Part shown: positions 42,417-54,421 of the stretch, one piece after another | Numbering within the stretch: the first letter of the stretch is position 1 | How the letters are laid out: each line of letters opens with the position of its first letter | NCBI GenBank assembly: GCA_030220185.1 | Contig: JASPKZ010001234.1 | Location: 248,001-312,000, forward strand | Direction: 5' to 3' | Source of the DNA: Diploptera punctata | Lineage: Eukaryota > Arthropoda > Insecta > Blattodea > Blaberidae | Length of the DNA: 64,000 nt | Position numbers and translations under genes: made by a program | The notes under the pieces: generated by a model | Told to the model about the DNA's origin: nothing | The model's database searches: none | What the model saw: the letters and a program-made list of their open reading frames with translations, nothing else

Positions 42417-43077
42417 CTAACTGGCATTATCAAACCCGTAGGTTTATGGCCGCGCGGACATAAAATCTCCATACATCCCTATCCTGAGCTAATATTTTCC
42501 AATCATTCCCTGTATAATCTCCTTCCCTCAAATCATAGTTATTGTTATTCTCCCACCTCGTTCTTGGTCTACCAACTGGGCGTTTTCCCTCTGATTTTCC
42601 TACAAGAAGCTTCCATGCACGTCTTTTATTCGCCATTCGTGCCACATGTCCTGCCCATAGCAGTCTACGAGACTTATCTATTCTTATTATATCTGGCTTC
42701 CTATAAAGACCATGTAGTTCACTGTTAAGTAAGTCTTCTCCATTCACCCGTCTGTTTATCTCTCTTGGGTCCAAAAAAATTCCTAAATACTTTATTCTCA
42801 AATACTCGTAATCTTTTTTGCTCCCTTAAAATAAGAGTCTATGTTTCACATCCATATAATATAACTGGTAGAATAATAGTTTTATATATTTTCAGTTTAA
42901 CGTTTTTTGAAAGGAGTTGGGACGACAAGAGTCTCTGTAATACATAATAGCACACATTTCCAGAATTGAGCCTATGTTTAATTTCATTGTGCATCTCATT
43001 CCTATTTGTGATTATTTTTCCTAGGTATTTGAATTCAGCTACTTCCTCAAAATTCCCCTCATTTGTCATTATCTGTC
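42417..43077 (-). mobile_element. LINE-A 3' fragment
   Basis: The minus strand reads FEEVAEFKYLGKIITNRNEM, RINSGNVCYYVLQRLL type sequence, LKIYKTIILPVILYGCET, then SRRLLWAGHVARMANKRRAW and GKRPVGRPRTRWENNNNYDL to AAINLRV. The two halves are in different frames, and the EWRRL block is altered. The 3' end lies at the left with a CTAA-type tail. It is in the same orientation as the copy 600 bp to its left. Confidence 0.85.
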
Positions 43078-43284
43078 GATGACAAACACTGTGATTTTAA
43101 ATTATTCGAAACCTTTAGCAGTTGTCAACTAAATGACTAATTTGAGAACCATGTAATGATATTTCACATGTGTTTAGGGATTCTCACTTCCATAATTAAA
43201 TAGTTAGGTGACACTAGCGCTAACACACCTCTCTTCTAGCCGTGCAGACTTAGCTTGGGCGAGTAATAACACCTTCTGCCCATC

Positions 43285-43515
43285 ATATTCACCTTTTTAG
43301 TATAAATGTGTGAGTCAATGGCGTGTCTTGTCTTGAATTTTGAAGATGCCCCAGGCATGGACTGATAACTCATCCACGAATGATCTCAATGCTTTTACGG
43401 TCAAAAAAATGTTTGTGATCGAGAGTTTAAAATCCTCTCCCGGCAGAACGTGTCTCGGGTGACGTGGGGCATGCAAAAGTTCTACAGAGGAAAAGGTTAA
43501 AAGGTGAATGAAAGA
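43285..43515 (+). repeat. SINE-K copy, 5'-truncated
   Basis: ATGCCCCAGGCATGGACTGA, AACTCATCCACGAATGATCT and AAAATCCTCTCCCGGCAGAA match the 3' half of the copy at 53278-53705. Confidence 0.65.
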
Positions 43516-43519
43516 AAGA

Positions 43520-44415
43520 AAGGAAAAGAAATTGAAGAATACAGGCAAAAATACTCTCGTCAGGTTGGTCCGCTTTGAATAAGAGTCTAAAAAAATATCG
43601 TCTGCTCCAACTCTTATATCAGTTTTATTGAAATTACTCGTAACTTGTAAAAAATTCTTGTGGGACAGAATTGTATGTTTATGTGTCTTTTGAGAGCAAA
43701 TGACGCTATAAGTCCTTTTTATAACTAGTTTGTAGTAAATCTTTGAAGTTTAATGGATTTTGGTGGAATGTAATGACCAGGAAGGCAATGAATTTGAAAG
43801 ATTGTTTAAATTCATTGTTTTTTAGAGTAAATATTTTTATGGTCAACATACATTACTTGGCGATGTTATGTTGTTTTCCCAATGAAGATTTCCTGCTACA
43901 TTTCTCGTAACCATGACAACAGAACTCCACTTTATGTGTGTAGAATGGGTTTGGTTACTCCACAGGACCAATTAAAACATTTCAGATTTGTAAACTAATG
44001 CATTGCAACTGTTGCCACTTGTGCTCTAGCTTCCTCTGGTTCCCTGATAATGTAATTCTGCAATACACGCGAGGATTGTATTAAAAGTAATGTTATTGCC
44101 TTACGTCCTGTGTTTATTGATTATATTATCAAATTTATCGTGCATTTGCATGAAATATACCTCGTTTATTTTCCTACCATTTTCTATGCTACTTTTTTTG
44201 TTTTGCTAATATATTAATATCTTCTGTATTTTTTGTTTGTTATCTTAGATGGAAGTCAATGTAAAAATTTAAAATTTACTATTTAACAGAAAAGCGAAGA
44301 CAAAAGACAAAATACAAAGTTTTTTTACCACTCAAGAATACAGAGAACCTACCCAGATAAGTTCTCGACGGGGATCGAAGCAGGGTCCGCTATGTTAGAG
44401 TCAACGATATTAAGT
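43520..44415. other. Mostly unrecognised; reversed tRNA-like piece at 44350-44405
   Basis: GACGGGGATCGAAGCAGGGT is a reversed B-box region of an old SINE. The rest shows nothing. Confidence 0.4.
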
Positions 44416-44434
44416 GTATGTAACAATATCATAA

Positions 44435-44788
44435 ATAAATATCCTTAACTCGTGTCCAACTGAGGACCGGGTCGAGGGTTGAGATGAGATGAGCCCCCCC
44501 CTGTATAAGAGGTATAAGAGGTCTCTGAATGAAAAGGGTGCCGGCCGACCACTTCTGATGCACCATCACAGGGGTACATGAATGAAAGGAAACGAAATGG
44601 ATGAGATGAGTATGGAGAAATGGTGGAATGAAGTTGTGGCAAGGTAAAATGGGAGAAACCCAGAGAAAACCTTACCCAAGCTCCGTTTCTTCCATCACGA
44701 AACCCACATGGACCCACACTCGATTTCGGGACCGCAGCGGTAAGAGGCTTGCCGCTAGCGTCTAACCGCTTGCGCTATTGAGCCGTCT
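44435..44788 (-). repeat. SINE-E, full-length with target duplication
   Basis: The minus strand starts GACGGCTCAATAGCGCAAGC, then GGTTAGACGC (A-box region). It ends near CTCGACCCGGTCCTCAGTTG. TGTAACAATATCATAA (44419-44434) and TGTAACAATAACATAA (44789-44804) form a 16-bp duplication with one mismatch. A 90-codon frame across it is not a gene. Confidence 0.8.
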
Positions 44789-44954
44789 TGTAACAATAAC
44801 ATAATTGGCATAAATCCACATGAGCGCAGGAAGAGTTCAGCATTGAAAAATCTGATAAATATCTTTTTACCTAATATATTTCTTAGTCAGTTGAAGGTAA
44901 AAGTTGAGTTCTCTTAAGATATATATTTCCGCCTGTTGCAGTGTGCATTTACTA

Positions 44955-45597
44955 ATGACTGTTTAACTCAGCCCCAAATGGTAGTCAATGACCAATCACG
45001 TTTCAATGAATTTTGTTTTACATCCAATCACAGTCGTGTTTCACCTCGATATTTATCTACTTCTGTTTATCATATTAAATGAAGCTCCTTTTTTTTTTTA
45101 AATGTTTTGAACAACAGGTTAAAGCATTCTTTTGCAGTGACTGACTCGAACAAATACGTTGATTATAGCAAATAATGAATAGATTCCTTCAAACTGCATT
45201 TTTGATAATTGTGTATTCAATAATTGTGTTTTTAAATAATTATTTTACAGAGTTGTTTCCTAAAAAAAACTAATTACCTATAAATTTGGATATAATATAC
45301 AGTTTGATGTGTTTCACTTTTTTCTCCACTAGGGTGCATTCTTACAATATTGTGATCCTGTTTGGCAATAAATAATAATATGATCTAGTTGCAGTGGATA
45401 AACAAATGAAACTAACCAATCATTCATTTCTTTTCAAACATCGTCATTTACATTAAATATATAAATATTTTAAAATAACTATATTTAAATAATGATTTGT
45501 GAGTAAACAGCTTAATTTTATTCGTTAATAGGCGTAAGAGATACCACTCTTGATTTCGAAATCCTCTAGATAAATTGGAAATCACTCGTGGCATTAC
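44955..45597 (+). repeat. Family-F repeat, copy 3
   Basis: GACTGTTTAACTCAGCCCCA to CACTCGTGGCATTACTAAT. The apex of the terminal hairpin is deleted (45542-45593). It directly abuts copy 4. Confidence 0.8.
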
Positions 45598-46336
45598 TAA
45601 TGACTATTTAACTCATGCCCCAAATGAGAGTCAATGACCAATCACATTTCAATGATTTTTTATTTACAACCAATCACAGTCGTGTTTCGCCTCGAATTGA
45701 TCAACTGAAGTTTATCATATTAAAGAGAGCTTCTCCTTTTTAACATTCTGAATAGGTCATAACATTATTTTGCAGTGACTGACTCCCTAAGAAATATGTT
45801 TACCAGATTGTATATATAGTGCATATATAGTATAGATAGCGCATGCGGGAGATAATATAAAAACATTTGTAGCAATTGATTATACCACAAAAAAAACACT
45901 GTTTGCACTTTCTTAAACGAATTATTTTCCAGGAAATGACGTTGCAGAAAAATATAATTAACATATTTACATCATAAGACATCAGAAATTAATTAATACC
46001 TATAATGTTGGTTATAAATTTCTCCACTGGGGTGCATTCTTAATATATTGCGATCCTTTGGCAATAAATAATATGATCTGGTTGCAGTGATGAACAAGCA
46101 TAACAATCGTTTCTCATTTGTTTTCAAACATCGCCGTTTACATTAAATGTATAAATATTTTAAAATAACTATAGTTAAATAATGATTTGTGAGTAAACAG
46201 CTTAATTTTATTCGTTAAATAGTCCAAACAAATGCTACTATTGATTTCCAAATTCTCTAGGCCTACATAAATTCACTCTTCACTTCGTCAGTCGTGAATT
46301 TATCGATAATTTGGAAATCGCTCGTGGCATTACTTA
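45598..46336 (+). repeat. Family-F repeat, copy 4
   Basis: GACTATTTAACTCATGCCCC to TCGCTCGTGGCATTACTTAT. It includes the block AAACATTTGTAGCAATTGAT also present in copies 2 and 5. The hairpin is kept (46232-46330), with one insertion in the left arm. Confidence 0.82.
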
Positions 46337-46339
46337 TGA

Positions 46340-47765
46340 CAATGTAATTTTGTGATTGAATGATTAATTCAATTCAAAGTGTTGTAGACCACGGGCGGTT
46401 CCGCGAACCTATTGTATAATTCTGATGAGTATTTGAACTTTGTTTATATCGCATGGGTCATCATAACACGTAGGAAAGATGTCCACATTCAGTAGTATTA
46501 GTATTCATATGAAAGTATTGATATTTGTGGAACAGCTTATACATAGTGGAAAGCGATTCTGAAATGGCCATCGAGTGAATGCGACTCTGCACATAAATCA
46601 GCAGCGGCGCTGCTGGGCGTGTGCGATACCAGCTTATCGACCTGCTGCATGCAGCGATATATATCGATCTTAATGTGTTCGGGAATAGAAATCGGGATAT
46701 TGACATTTCGTCAAATTTATCAGGCTTCGCTTTTCTATCGACAACTATTGCTCTGCTAGTTCTTAGAAATTCCCCCCATCCAGCCCTCAGATCCGTCTTA
46801 TTTATGCGTTTGTGCAGCAAAGCACACAACTGTAAGTGAATATTCTTCCAAATACAGGATTATTTCCCGGTAAAGCAATGAATATCTCTTAAATCTTTGT
46901 ATATATAATTTATTTTTAAAAAGGCAAAGTGTTCCCACTACAGAGGTTCTATGCAAGTTAGTGTTTTAGTTGTAGTAGTAGTAGTAGTAGTAGTAGTAAT
47001 ACGGGGAGGAGTAGGCGTAGCTGTACTTTTTTAGTGAAGTTTCTTCTTTGACAACGAGGTTATCAGCTTCGCTATTGAAAATTGATGAAAGGGCAAATAC
47101 ATTTTTTCTCAGAAAAACTTTTATTTCAGACTTGGAGTTATTTTATGTCCGTAAATACTCGATATGGGATCCATAAGTACATGTTTATAATAGCTAATTT
47201 GTATTATATACAACTTTACTCATTAGAGGATTGCCTCAAGGACAAACTGATACAAACAATTAATTTTTGAGATTAATTAAATACATTTTGTAAATACATT
47301 TAAAAAATTCAAATTGTAGGCCTAATTGAAATATACATACTATAAAGTAGACATTTTGTAAATATAGTTTCTTAAAATTGAAATTGATCCTCTAATGGCA
47401 GCGATAGCAATTTTAGAAAGATACACCCTGTCCAAATCTGAGGAATTCCAAAATTTAGCTGAATCCTGGTATAGTACCTCTTGCCCCGATCATCAATCCG
47501 GTGACAGTTATACTATCTGATATTAGTATATTCTTCTTCTTCATCGTAGTTTATTGGTATATTTACCTGTCCCATGCCGCTCAGGCCTTCAGTGGCACGA
47601 ATTGTCGGAATAGAGATTTTAAACTGTGGATCGCACACATATTGTTTTGACCGCACAAAGATATGAAGAGCCTCCTCGAATTAATATCAGCTGAATTCAG
47701 GGCCTCCTCCGAGACAACACAACATTAAGATGAAACACACCATTCACATAGGCCTACATATTCAT
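46340..47765. other. No recognised element; GC-richer island at 46560-46835
   Basis: The island has CAGCAGCGGCGCTGCTGGGC, open frames on both strands (72 and 122 codons) and a strong splice-donor-like ACTGTAAGTG at 46829. Neither peptide is recognised. A (TAG)n tract lies at about 46974-47000. The rest is AT-rich. Confidence 0.35.
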
Positions 47766-47769
47766 ACTA

Positions 47770-47978
47770 AACATGATGATGATGATAATGATGATAATGA
47801 TGATGATGATGACTAGATAATGTTCGGGAATCGTTTCTACCTTAAATATTCGCGACATTTGTGTTACAGGCGAGGAAAGCCTAGAAAAAATTCATCACCC
47901 AGAAAACTTGTCCCGACCGGGATTCGAACCCAGGCTCGCTGCGTATGAGGCATCTATCCCGAGATCACAGCATTGAAC
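47770..47978 (-). repeat. SINE-A copy lacking the tail
   Basis: Head at right (CCGGGATTCGAACCCAGGCT), body GTGTTACAGGCGAGGAAAG, and at left a (GAT)n tract of about 45 bp. Confidence 0.75.
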
Positions 47979-48094
47979 TAATTAGTATATTAATTATTTT
48001 TATTTAAATGTTTAAATTATATTTAAAAATATACATAACAATAATTGTTACGTTCCTTTATTAATAATTGCCTCCTTTTTTTTTCGCAAGAACT

Positions 48095-48200
48095 TGAGGA
48101 TTTGTAGGCTTTAACAAAATCCATCTGTCCCGGCCAGGTTCAACCCTCAACCCAAAGTGAAATGTAATGTTTCGTATCGCCCCAGGAATTTAACCCATAC
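48095..48200 (-). repeat. SINE-C-like fragment
   Basis: AAAATCCATCTGTCCCGGCC then AGGTTCAACCCTC resembles the reversed SINE-C head. Confidence 0.4.
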
Positions 48201-48374
48201 CGCCGAAATGGAAATTAAGGATACTACGTACCTATCACGTCCTCCATAAAGCCATCAATGCCATTCTTAATGAATTGTGAAGATCTAGGTTAAAATATTT
48301 CAAACTGTTAAATATTATCAACAATTGGGAAATCTATTATGGAAATTAGATTTTCCAGACAGTCTGTAGTCATA

Positions 48375-48450
48375 GTTAACATAAATTAACAAATTTGCAT
48401 CTGAGCCAGGATTTGAACCCGGGATCTGGATATCTTGCCTTTAAATCGCG
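48375..48450 (-). repeat. tRNA-like remnant
   Basis: GCCAGGATTTGAACCCGGGA is a reversed B box and T arm. The rest of the cloverleaf is degraded. An old SINE head is the likely source. Confidence 0.4.
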
Positions 48451-48529
48451 GCTACGGTAATTTTTTTCTCTTTCGTTTTGTCAATATAGACAATACATCT
48501 GGCAATATTATCCATTCAGCAGCTATTAA

Positions 48530-48862
48530 GTGAGCTGCACGATCTTATGGGAAACCAGATGCAATAATAGCAGTAAAGTCTCGTAGACTGCGATGGGCAG
48601 GACATGTACTACACATAGGGGATGAAAGCGTGACATGCAAACTCCATGTAGGGAAACTAGAGGGGAAACGCCCAGTAGGTAGGCCAAGAATGAGTTAGAA
48701 GAAGAACATTAAACGTAATTTGAGGGAGGTAAATTATACAAGGTAGGCCTATGCTTAGAAAACGCTTGCACAGAATAGAAATAAATGGGGAACTTATGTC
48801 CACGCAATCATGATACTATGAGTTCAATAGTTGCCAGAGAGTTAGTTAGTTAGCTATAGCTG
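48530..48862 (+). mobile_element. LINE-A 3' fragment, strongly degraded
   Basis: TCTCGTAGACTGCGATGGGC then AGGACATGT corresponds to SRRLRWAGH, with GGGAAACGCCCAGTAGGTAG and CCAAGAATGAG as the GRPRM block. The 3' end GAGTTCAATAGTTGCCAGAG is followed by AGTTAGTTAGTTAG. Many indels. Confidence 0.75.
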
Positions 48863-48994
48863 TGTGGAATATAATCATATCTTCTTAATGTAGAGGCAAT
48901 TCAATGTGTTTGTGAATAATGGTTCATTGCAATATGATGTGGGATTTAAGAGAGTAAGATAAGATATAATTGGTGCTTGGATGAGAAGCAAGTC

Positions 48995-49070
48995 TGTATT
49001 AGTTCAGTGGTCCGAGTATGAGCACATCTAGTTTAAAGTTCGGTTCGATTCCTGGTTTAGTCGAAATAAG
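48995..49070 (+). repeat. tRNA-like remnant
   Basis: GTTCAGTGGTCCGAGTATGA and CGGTTCGATTCCTGGTTTAG resemble A and B boxes with near-normal spacing. A SINE head is more likely than a tRNA gene. Confidence 0.4.
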
Positions 49071-49079
49071 TTGTCTTTA

Positions 49080-50195
49080 CAATTGATTACAATAAATCTA
49101 GTTAGTTTGTTAATTAGTTGCTTAGTTAATTGTGAAATAGTTCATTATAGTGAAATTCCGTCCTAGAATTTGCGTTGAAGTGTAAGAAAATCTACAAAAT
49201 ATTTCTAGTTTGTCTGGTAGGTCCAAGATTTGAACCCACAAACTTTTCTATTCGTTTCTATTCCAAGGGACTCTACTCTGAAAAATATAGCACTACTGAA
49301 TGAACTGGATTTTCTTGTGTCCATAAAGATTTTTTTTCTGTCTTGATCCTTTAAAGAAGTAGAAACTGCTTGAGGACTGTAGCATTCAGCCATTCGTTTG
49401 AATTTTAAAGAATGAGAAAGAGGGTGGGTGTATAGAGACCAATAGATCTTGTTGTGAGCAAAGAAAGGCTCCCTCTGTCTCAGCCTTGTATTAAACATTA
49501 CGTGCATCTCCAGTCTGCCCCGGGGTCTGCGCTCCTCGCTTCTCCTATAATTTACATACATTTACTCCGTTTCTTTGGGTACACAATTGCGTTCACTAAA
49601 AGCTGACTATATAAATACTAGATATTATTTTGTTTATGTACAAATATCTATATGTGTTTCTAATATAACGTTAATTTATTCAATTATCTTGGCTACAATC
49701 TTTCTTTTATTGAAAGTAAAGCGCCGATGATTAACATTTCGAAAATACCCTTTGTAATTGAATAGTTGTCCCGAAAAGGGATCTAACCCACAAAAATTCG
49801 AAAGTTGAGTTTTTAGTGGACTAGTGACTTACCGAAGAATATCACGATATGGTGCTTGTAAAACTATCCCTGCTCCATTCCAGAGCTTTTTAATTCATTT
49901 GTAAAAGTTGGCATTCAAGCGAATAGTGATCTACTATATGTAAAAAAATTACAGAAGAGGTTAGTCAAGTAATGAGTAGCAGTTTGTGTGTTAGATCTGT
50001 TTTGGGATAACTATTCAATTTATCAAGATTTTCAAAACCGTTTCGAGACCTGGACCATCTGAATATTGAGTCATGTGTAATCAATTTCTAATTCAGATCC
50101 ATTAATACAAATTATTGCCGCAATACGGACTCTGGGTCCCGTGCGACTGGTTGCGTTTCAGGCGGTAAAATGCACAACGTAGGTGAAGACGAATG
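49080..50195. other. Mostly unrecognised; reversed tRNA-like piece at 49205-49275
   Basis: GGTCCAAGATTTGAACCCAC at 49220 is a reversed B box. The 118-codon minus-strand frame (49205-49561) overlaps it and has no family motif. Confidence 0.4.
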
Positions 50196-50200
50196 GATTA

Positions 50201-50734
50201 CACTGGTCAACATGATTTTTGTCTCGTAAGTACCAATAGTTGTACTTAATGCAGTTTTTTTATCGTATTTTCAAATATGTATTCGGAATTTCTCCATCTC
50301 CCACAGTTTTTTTATTTCAATTAATGGATTTAAATAATTATTTTCTAATAAACGTTTTTTCGTCCATTTGTCCATTGTAAAATAAAGCCAAATGAGCTAA
50401 CTCAGGAGATTTCAACTATGGAAAAGAGATATCAAGGCAAATGGAATCCTCGTATGCTGGCCGATTATTGTGGACCATCAAGAGGGATGCTCCACAGGCG
50501 AAATATAGCAGAAAATCGTCATTTCTTACTTTCTAGGTGAGTCCGAATGTTCGAATATTGTGTAGTTACGAATGTAGAAAATATTGAAGTGTTTGAAATT
50601 ATAAATTCCTGTCTCTCGGAAACCTTGCGTGATGGAGAAAAACCGATATCCTATATGAATTCAGGAGTAAAAATACTATCAGAATCACATATTTTTCTTT
50701 CTGAGACAAAAAAAAAATATTTTTTTGTTCAGTG
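50201..50734. mobile_element. CACTG-ended DNA element, copy 2 (534 bp, inverted)
   Basis: The ends CACTGGTCAACATGATTTTT and, reversed, CACTGAACAAAAAAATA are flanked by TTA at 50198-50200 and 50735-50737. Reverse-complement match to 24610-25156 over the full length. It keeps the C-terminal peptide remnant EKRYQGKWNPRMLADYC on the plus strand (about 50360-50520). Confidence 0.75.
50360..50530 (+). pseudogene. Residual C-terminal coding piece in CACTG element, copy 2
   Basis: RPFVHCKIKPNELTQ then EKRYQGKWNPRMLADYC, followed by frame loss. It parallels 24814-25011. Confidence 0.4.
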
Positions 50735-50744
50735 TTATTAACTA

Positions 50745-51740
50745 AACCTTTGTTTAGGTGATACTTTTGTGGCGAACGCTCTAGATCGGCTCTAGTTTCA
50801 TACGATTTTATTTCCGTTAAAATCATACGTGTGTGTGTGGGGGGGTCACTCTTCGAGGGCAAGAGCAGAACTGTTTTTAAAGTAACTTTTATAAAGAGAA
50901 ATATATTCTTGCTCAGTCGAATGGTGCATTATAAAAGAAACAAGCTGATGTTACATTAACTAAGTGGATACAAGAATATTAATAAAGGAAGAATGTATAT
51001 CTTTATCTCATTATTTTCGATTATATTCACTTTTAACATTATAATCTATTTGAATCATACATTCCCTCAAAGATTTTTTCATTAATCGGACATTTTTAAT
51101 TAATAATGAAAGAGGATCGATATTGATGTGCTGTGGATTTTTCTCAAAGTTGCATCATAATTGAATCATTTGTTCTTGGGAGGTCCTGATGTACAGATGA
51201 CTTGTGGATATGATGAGAGATCCGGTAATACTAGTATCGAGATGGGCGGTTGACACGCTGTCGTTCTTTCAGGACTCTTATGCCTTAAATGTGGAAGTCA
51301 TTTATTTTAATGGTTGTATTCGATGGAGTTTGTAAGTCGTAATGCAATTGTTTGCAATTTTTAATAATGGAAATATAAATAAATACGCAATGGAAAAACA
51401 AAATAAGAAAATAAAGTGTTACTGAAAACAATGGGCGAAAGAAGAATGGCCATGGAATAAATAAAGAAGAGGAAGCAAATACATTAACGTGACCATTGGC
51501 TGAAAGAAATTGCTATTGAAGAGTACACTTGAAGGTATGGCAGACGGAATAAATATCCGGCTGAGAAGAACATAAATGGATTGTATGCAGAAACGATGAG
51601 AATTGCAGAACCGAGAGAAAATCTGAGAACGCTGAATTGGAGTGAAAAAGAAATCATGATTATGTTCTGCAAGCAAACACTTTTGTATTTATTTTATCTA
51701 TTAAGAATATTTAATGCCGTAACCAATCGGTTTAAAATAT
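50745..51740. other. No recognised feature
   Basis: Contains G7 and (GT)n near 50830. The 85-codon frames at 51419-51676 lack recognisable motifs. Confidence 0.5.
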
Positions 51741-51744
51741 GTCT

Positions 51745-52060
51745 TGGAGCATAGCTAAGGCCTATGCGCTGGTTCCCCTTGAAGGATGACTTTTTCTCAC
51801 AGAAATTCGGTCATTATAAAAAAGATTCCAAACTAGCATCATAAAGAAACTTGGTAGCTAAAATAAGCAGCGGTTTTAGGTTGAGAAAACCAGCTACAAT
51901 AGTGGAGTCCTGACGTGCAGACCACATGTCACCCCTACATTGGACGAATGATTGCCCATCCCTGGAAATTAAATATGGATGTGAAGTCAGTGGCCGGATG
52001 GTAAGCCAAGACCCTTCTAGGCTGTCGCGCCATGCGTTTAGTTTGGTTTATTCATCAAGA
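51745..52060 (+). repeat. SINE-B copy, degraded
   Basis: GTTGAGAAAACCAGCTACAA, CAGACCACATGTCACCCCTA and CCCTTCTAGGCTGTCGCGCC match the family body. The head region is heavily mutated. Confidence 0.65.
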
Positions 52061-52204
52061 TTATCATCATCCAAATCGAGTAGTAGGCCTGTTACGACCT
52101 CTTTCCATTTATTAAAGGGGTGGTCCAAATATCTTCTTCCTTGGGGATTTGTGGAGGCAATCCGGAACGATCTATTCTATTGTAAAATAGTATAGTTTGC
52201 ATGC

Positions 52205-52345
52205 GACTGTTGATGAGTTCACAGAGAGCACGCAGAATCTCCTGAAGATGTCTACCACAGTAGTAGACGAAATGTGAGTTACAAGAAACCGGACCACGGC
52301 TATTTAGCCCGGAAGACGAACCTAACAGGAATCGATCCATTCTAT
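52205..52345 (+). repeat. Possible Penelope-type terminal sequence
   Basis: TCCTGAAGATGTCTACCACA then GTAGTAGACGAAATG: a CTGAAGA core, a GTCTAC/GTAGAC stem and GAAA. It resembles the motifs at 8.3 and 25.7 kb. No coding sequence is attached. Confidence 0.35.
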
Positions 52346-52389
52346 TGACACACAGAAGCAAATTCTGCCTGCACTTGATCATCTGTTCA

Positions 52390-53270
52390 AGAATTGTGAT
52401 CTGATTATTTATTTTGTGAAAGAAGGGATCGTAGCCAGCAGTTCAGTTTATTAAAAATATTTATTTTTTTGTTTCACCTGCGGCGGATTCTAAAATAATG
52501 TATGCAGCATAAGTACATGAAGTTGATACACATAAGCTTGTATATGTTTTAGAAGAGGAGGCTGCTTACTGTGAACGGAGCATATCGTGCCATACCTGTG
52601 GTCTGCTCCACATGCCAGTTATTTTCATTAAAGTCTCTGATACCAAACTGCTATGTTACTAGTTCAGAACGCCTTTTTATAATTAAATTCAGCACTTAGT
52701 ACCTACACAGAGAAACACCTGCTAAAGCCAAACTCAACAGCAGAGTTACGGTTAATAGCACGAAAATGTGCTGTCGATTTACGAAGTCGTTTTTATGTTA
52801 AATAAATCTCACGACATAAACAAATTAAGTGTAGGCCGTATGCAAAAAAAAAGTACTTATATATAATAGCTATTTCATAACATTTGGTCTTCATCTAAAA
52901 AGAAAATGATTACTTCAGTTTATCTTAAATAAATAGTAGCATCGAAGATAAAAATAAAATGCATGCTTTTTTACAGAAAATCGTGTATTGGTAGGCTTGT
53001 CCGCGAGATTTCTCCATAATTGATAAAGAATTTTTTAGTTTAAAGGGATACATACATAATTTAAACCAGCAATGTCAAAGCAAGCTAAGGTGTAGGATGA
53101 GGGACAAGCGTTCCAAACAAGGAGTGCCATTTCAGGATATTGGGTGACTGGGACAGCGTTAAATTAAATTCGTAATTGTTAACCTTAGGATTTTTTTAGC
53201 TCAAAAGTGTTGTATTAATAAATTGAACTTAGTTTACACAAATAATATGCTAGTATTTGTAAAGCAAATG
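52390..53270. other. No recognised feature
   Basis: AT-rich spacer. Confidence 0.5.
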
Positions 53271-53277
53271 AGTTGTT

Positions 53278-53705
53278 TAGTCTACCCCCTTGGTGTAATG
53301 GTAAAATTGTTGTCTGGATGCAGCGAGCCAAGTACGATTCCCAGTTGAGACAAGTTTTCCGAATGAGAGTTTTTCGGGTTTTTTTCTCACCTATAAGAAA
53401 AATGCCAGGAAACTGTATGGCCGAAAGAGTCCAGGAACATAATCTGGCCTTCATAATCATCCTAATCTATTCATCTGTTTAGTATGAATGTCTGAATGAA
53501 TATTTTGTATTTGTCTTAAATGTTCGTGTTGTCTTAGAGATGCCCTGGCGTTGAGCTGATCACTCATCCTGGGAGGCCCTCCAAGTCCTCGTGCGGTAAA
53601 AAAATGTAGCCTACATGTTTGACCGACATTTTAAAATCCTCTCCTGGCAGTTTGTATCTCTGTATGCGGCATGTAAAAGTACCTTCAAAGGGAGAGGTTA
53701 AACTA
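53278..53705 (+). repeat. SINE-K, longest copy
   Basis: The head CCCCCTTGGTGTAATGGTAA (A box) and AAGTACGATTCCCAGTTGAG (B box) are followed by the SINE-A-like centre TTCTCACCTATAAGAAAAATGC. The distinct 3' half is GAGATGCCCTGGCGTTGAGC, CATCCTGGGAGGCCCTCC and AAATCCTCTCCTGGCAGTT. Confidence 0.7.
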
Positions 53706-53709
53706 AGGT

Positions 53710-54185
53710 AAGAAAATGGTGGATACTTTTTTTTTCAAGTATAAATGGCGATGCTTCAAAGTAGAGGTGTGTTGTAGGATACGGTCTCGCTTTTGTTTAT
53801 CATCCGATGTGAATCCTAAATCACAAGCAGTGCATCATATAATGTACTGCTTGAACTTCTGAGACAAGCTACCTTTGGAATTGCGAACACTAAACTTATT
53901 ACGAATCAATCAATTTAGATTCACAAACGAAACGTACTGAGAAAAAACAATTACAATATTTTTAAATTTGAATCTGAATAAAAATCGATGCTAACTTCAC
54001 TATTTATTACATTAAATAAAAGAAGCGAAATTTTTCTATTGTTACAGGTGTGCTATATTTAAATTTTGTTCAGTCCTGTGTTCATTGAAAGCAGAAAGAT
54101 TCACTATTCCCATGTTCATAGCAAACTGATGAGAAGTTAATTTAATATTGATAAATAATAATTTAATATAGGGCCTAAATACATT
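53710..54185. other. No recognised feature
   Basis: AT-rich spacer. Confidence 0.5.
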
Positions 54186-54190
54186 ATATT

Positions 54191-54421
54191 GTCCACCGCT
54201 GTGGTCTCGAGGTAGCGTGCTGCCTTGTCACGCAGCGGGCCCGGGTTCGATCCCCGGTCGGGGCAGTTTTTCTGGGTGAGGTTTTTATCGGGGTTTTTCC
54301 TCACCTGTAAGACATGCCAGGAAAACTTTAAGGCCCAAACGGTCCCCGAAATCATATGGCCATCATCCTTATCATTATCATCCTTACCATTATCATTATC
54401 ATTATCATTATCATTATCATA
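54191..54421 (+). repeat. SINE-A head and body with (ATTATC)n end
   Basis: The cleanest tRNA-like head of the family: GTCCACCGCTGTGGTCTCGA, GGTAGCGTGCTGCCTTGTCA, GGGTTCGATCCCCGGTCGGG. The usual 3' tail is replaced by CATTATCATTATCATTATC repeats. Confidence 0.88.

Noticed and set aside
46461..46829. 122-codon minus-strand host gene
   Set aside because: No recognised domain and no supporting splice or start context on that strand; kept only as part of a tentative GC-richer island.
49205..49561. 118-codon minus-strand gene
   Set aside because: It overlaps a tRNA-like SINE remnant and has no family motif.
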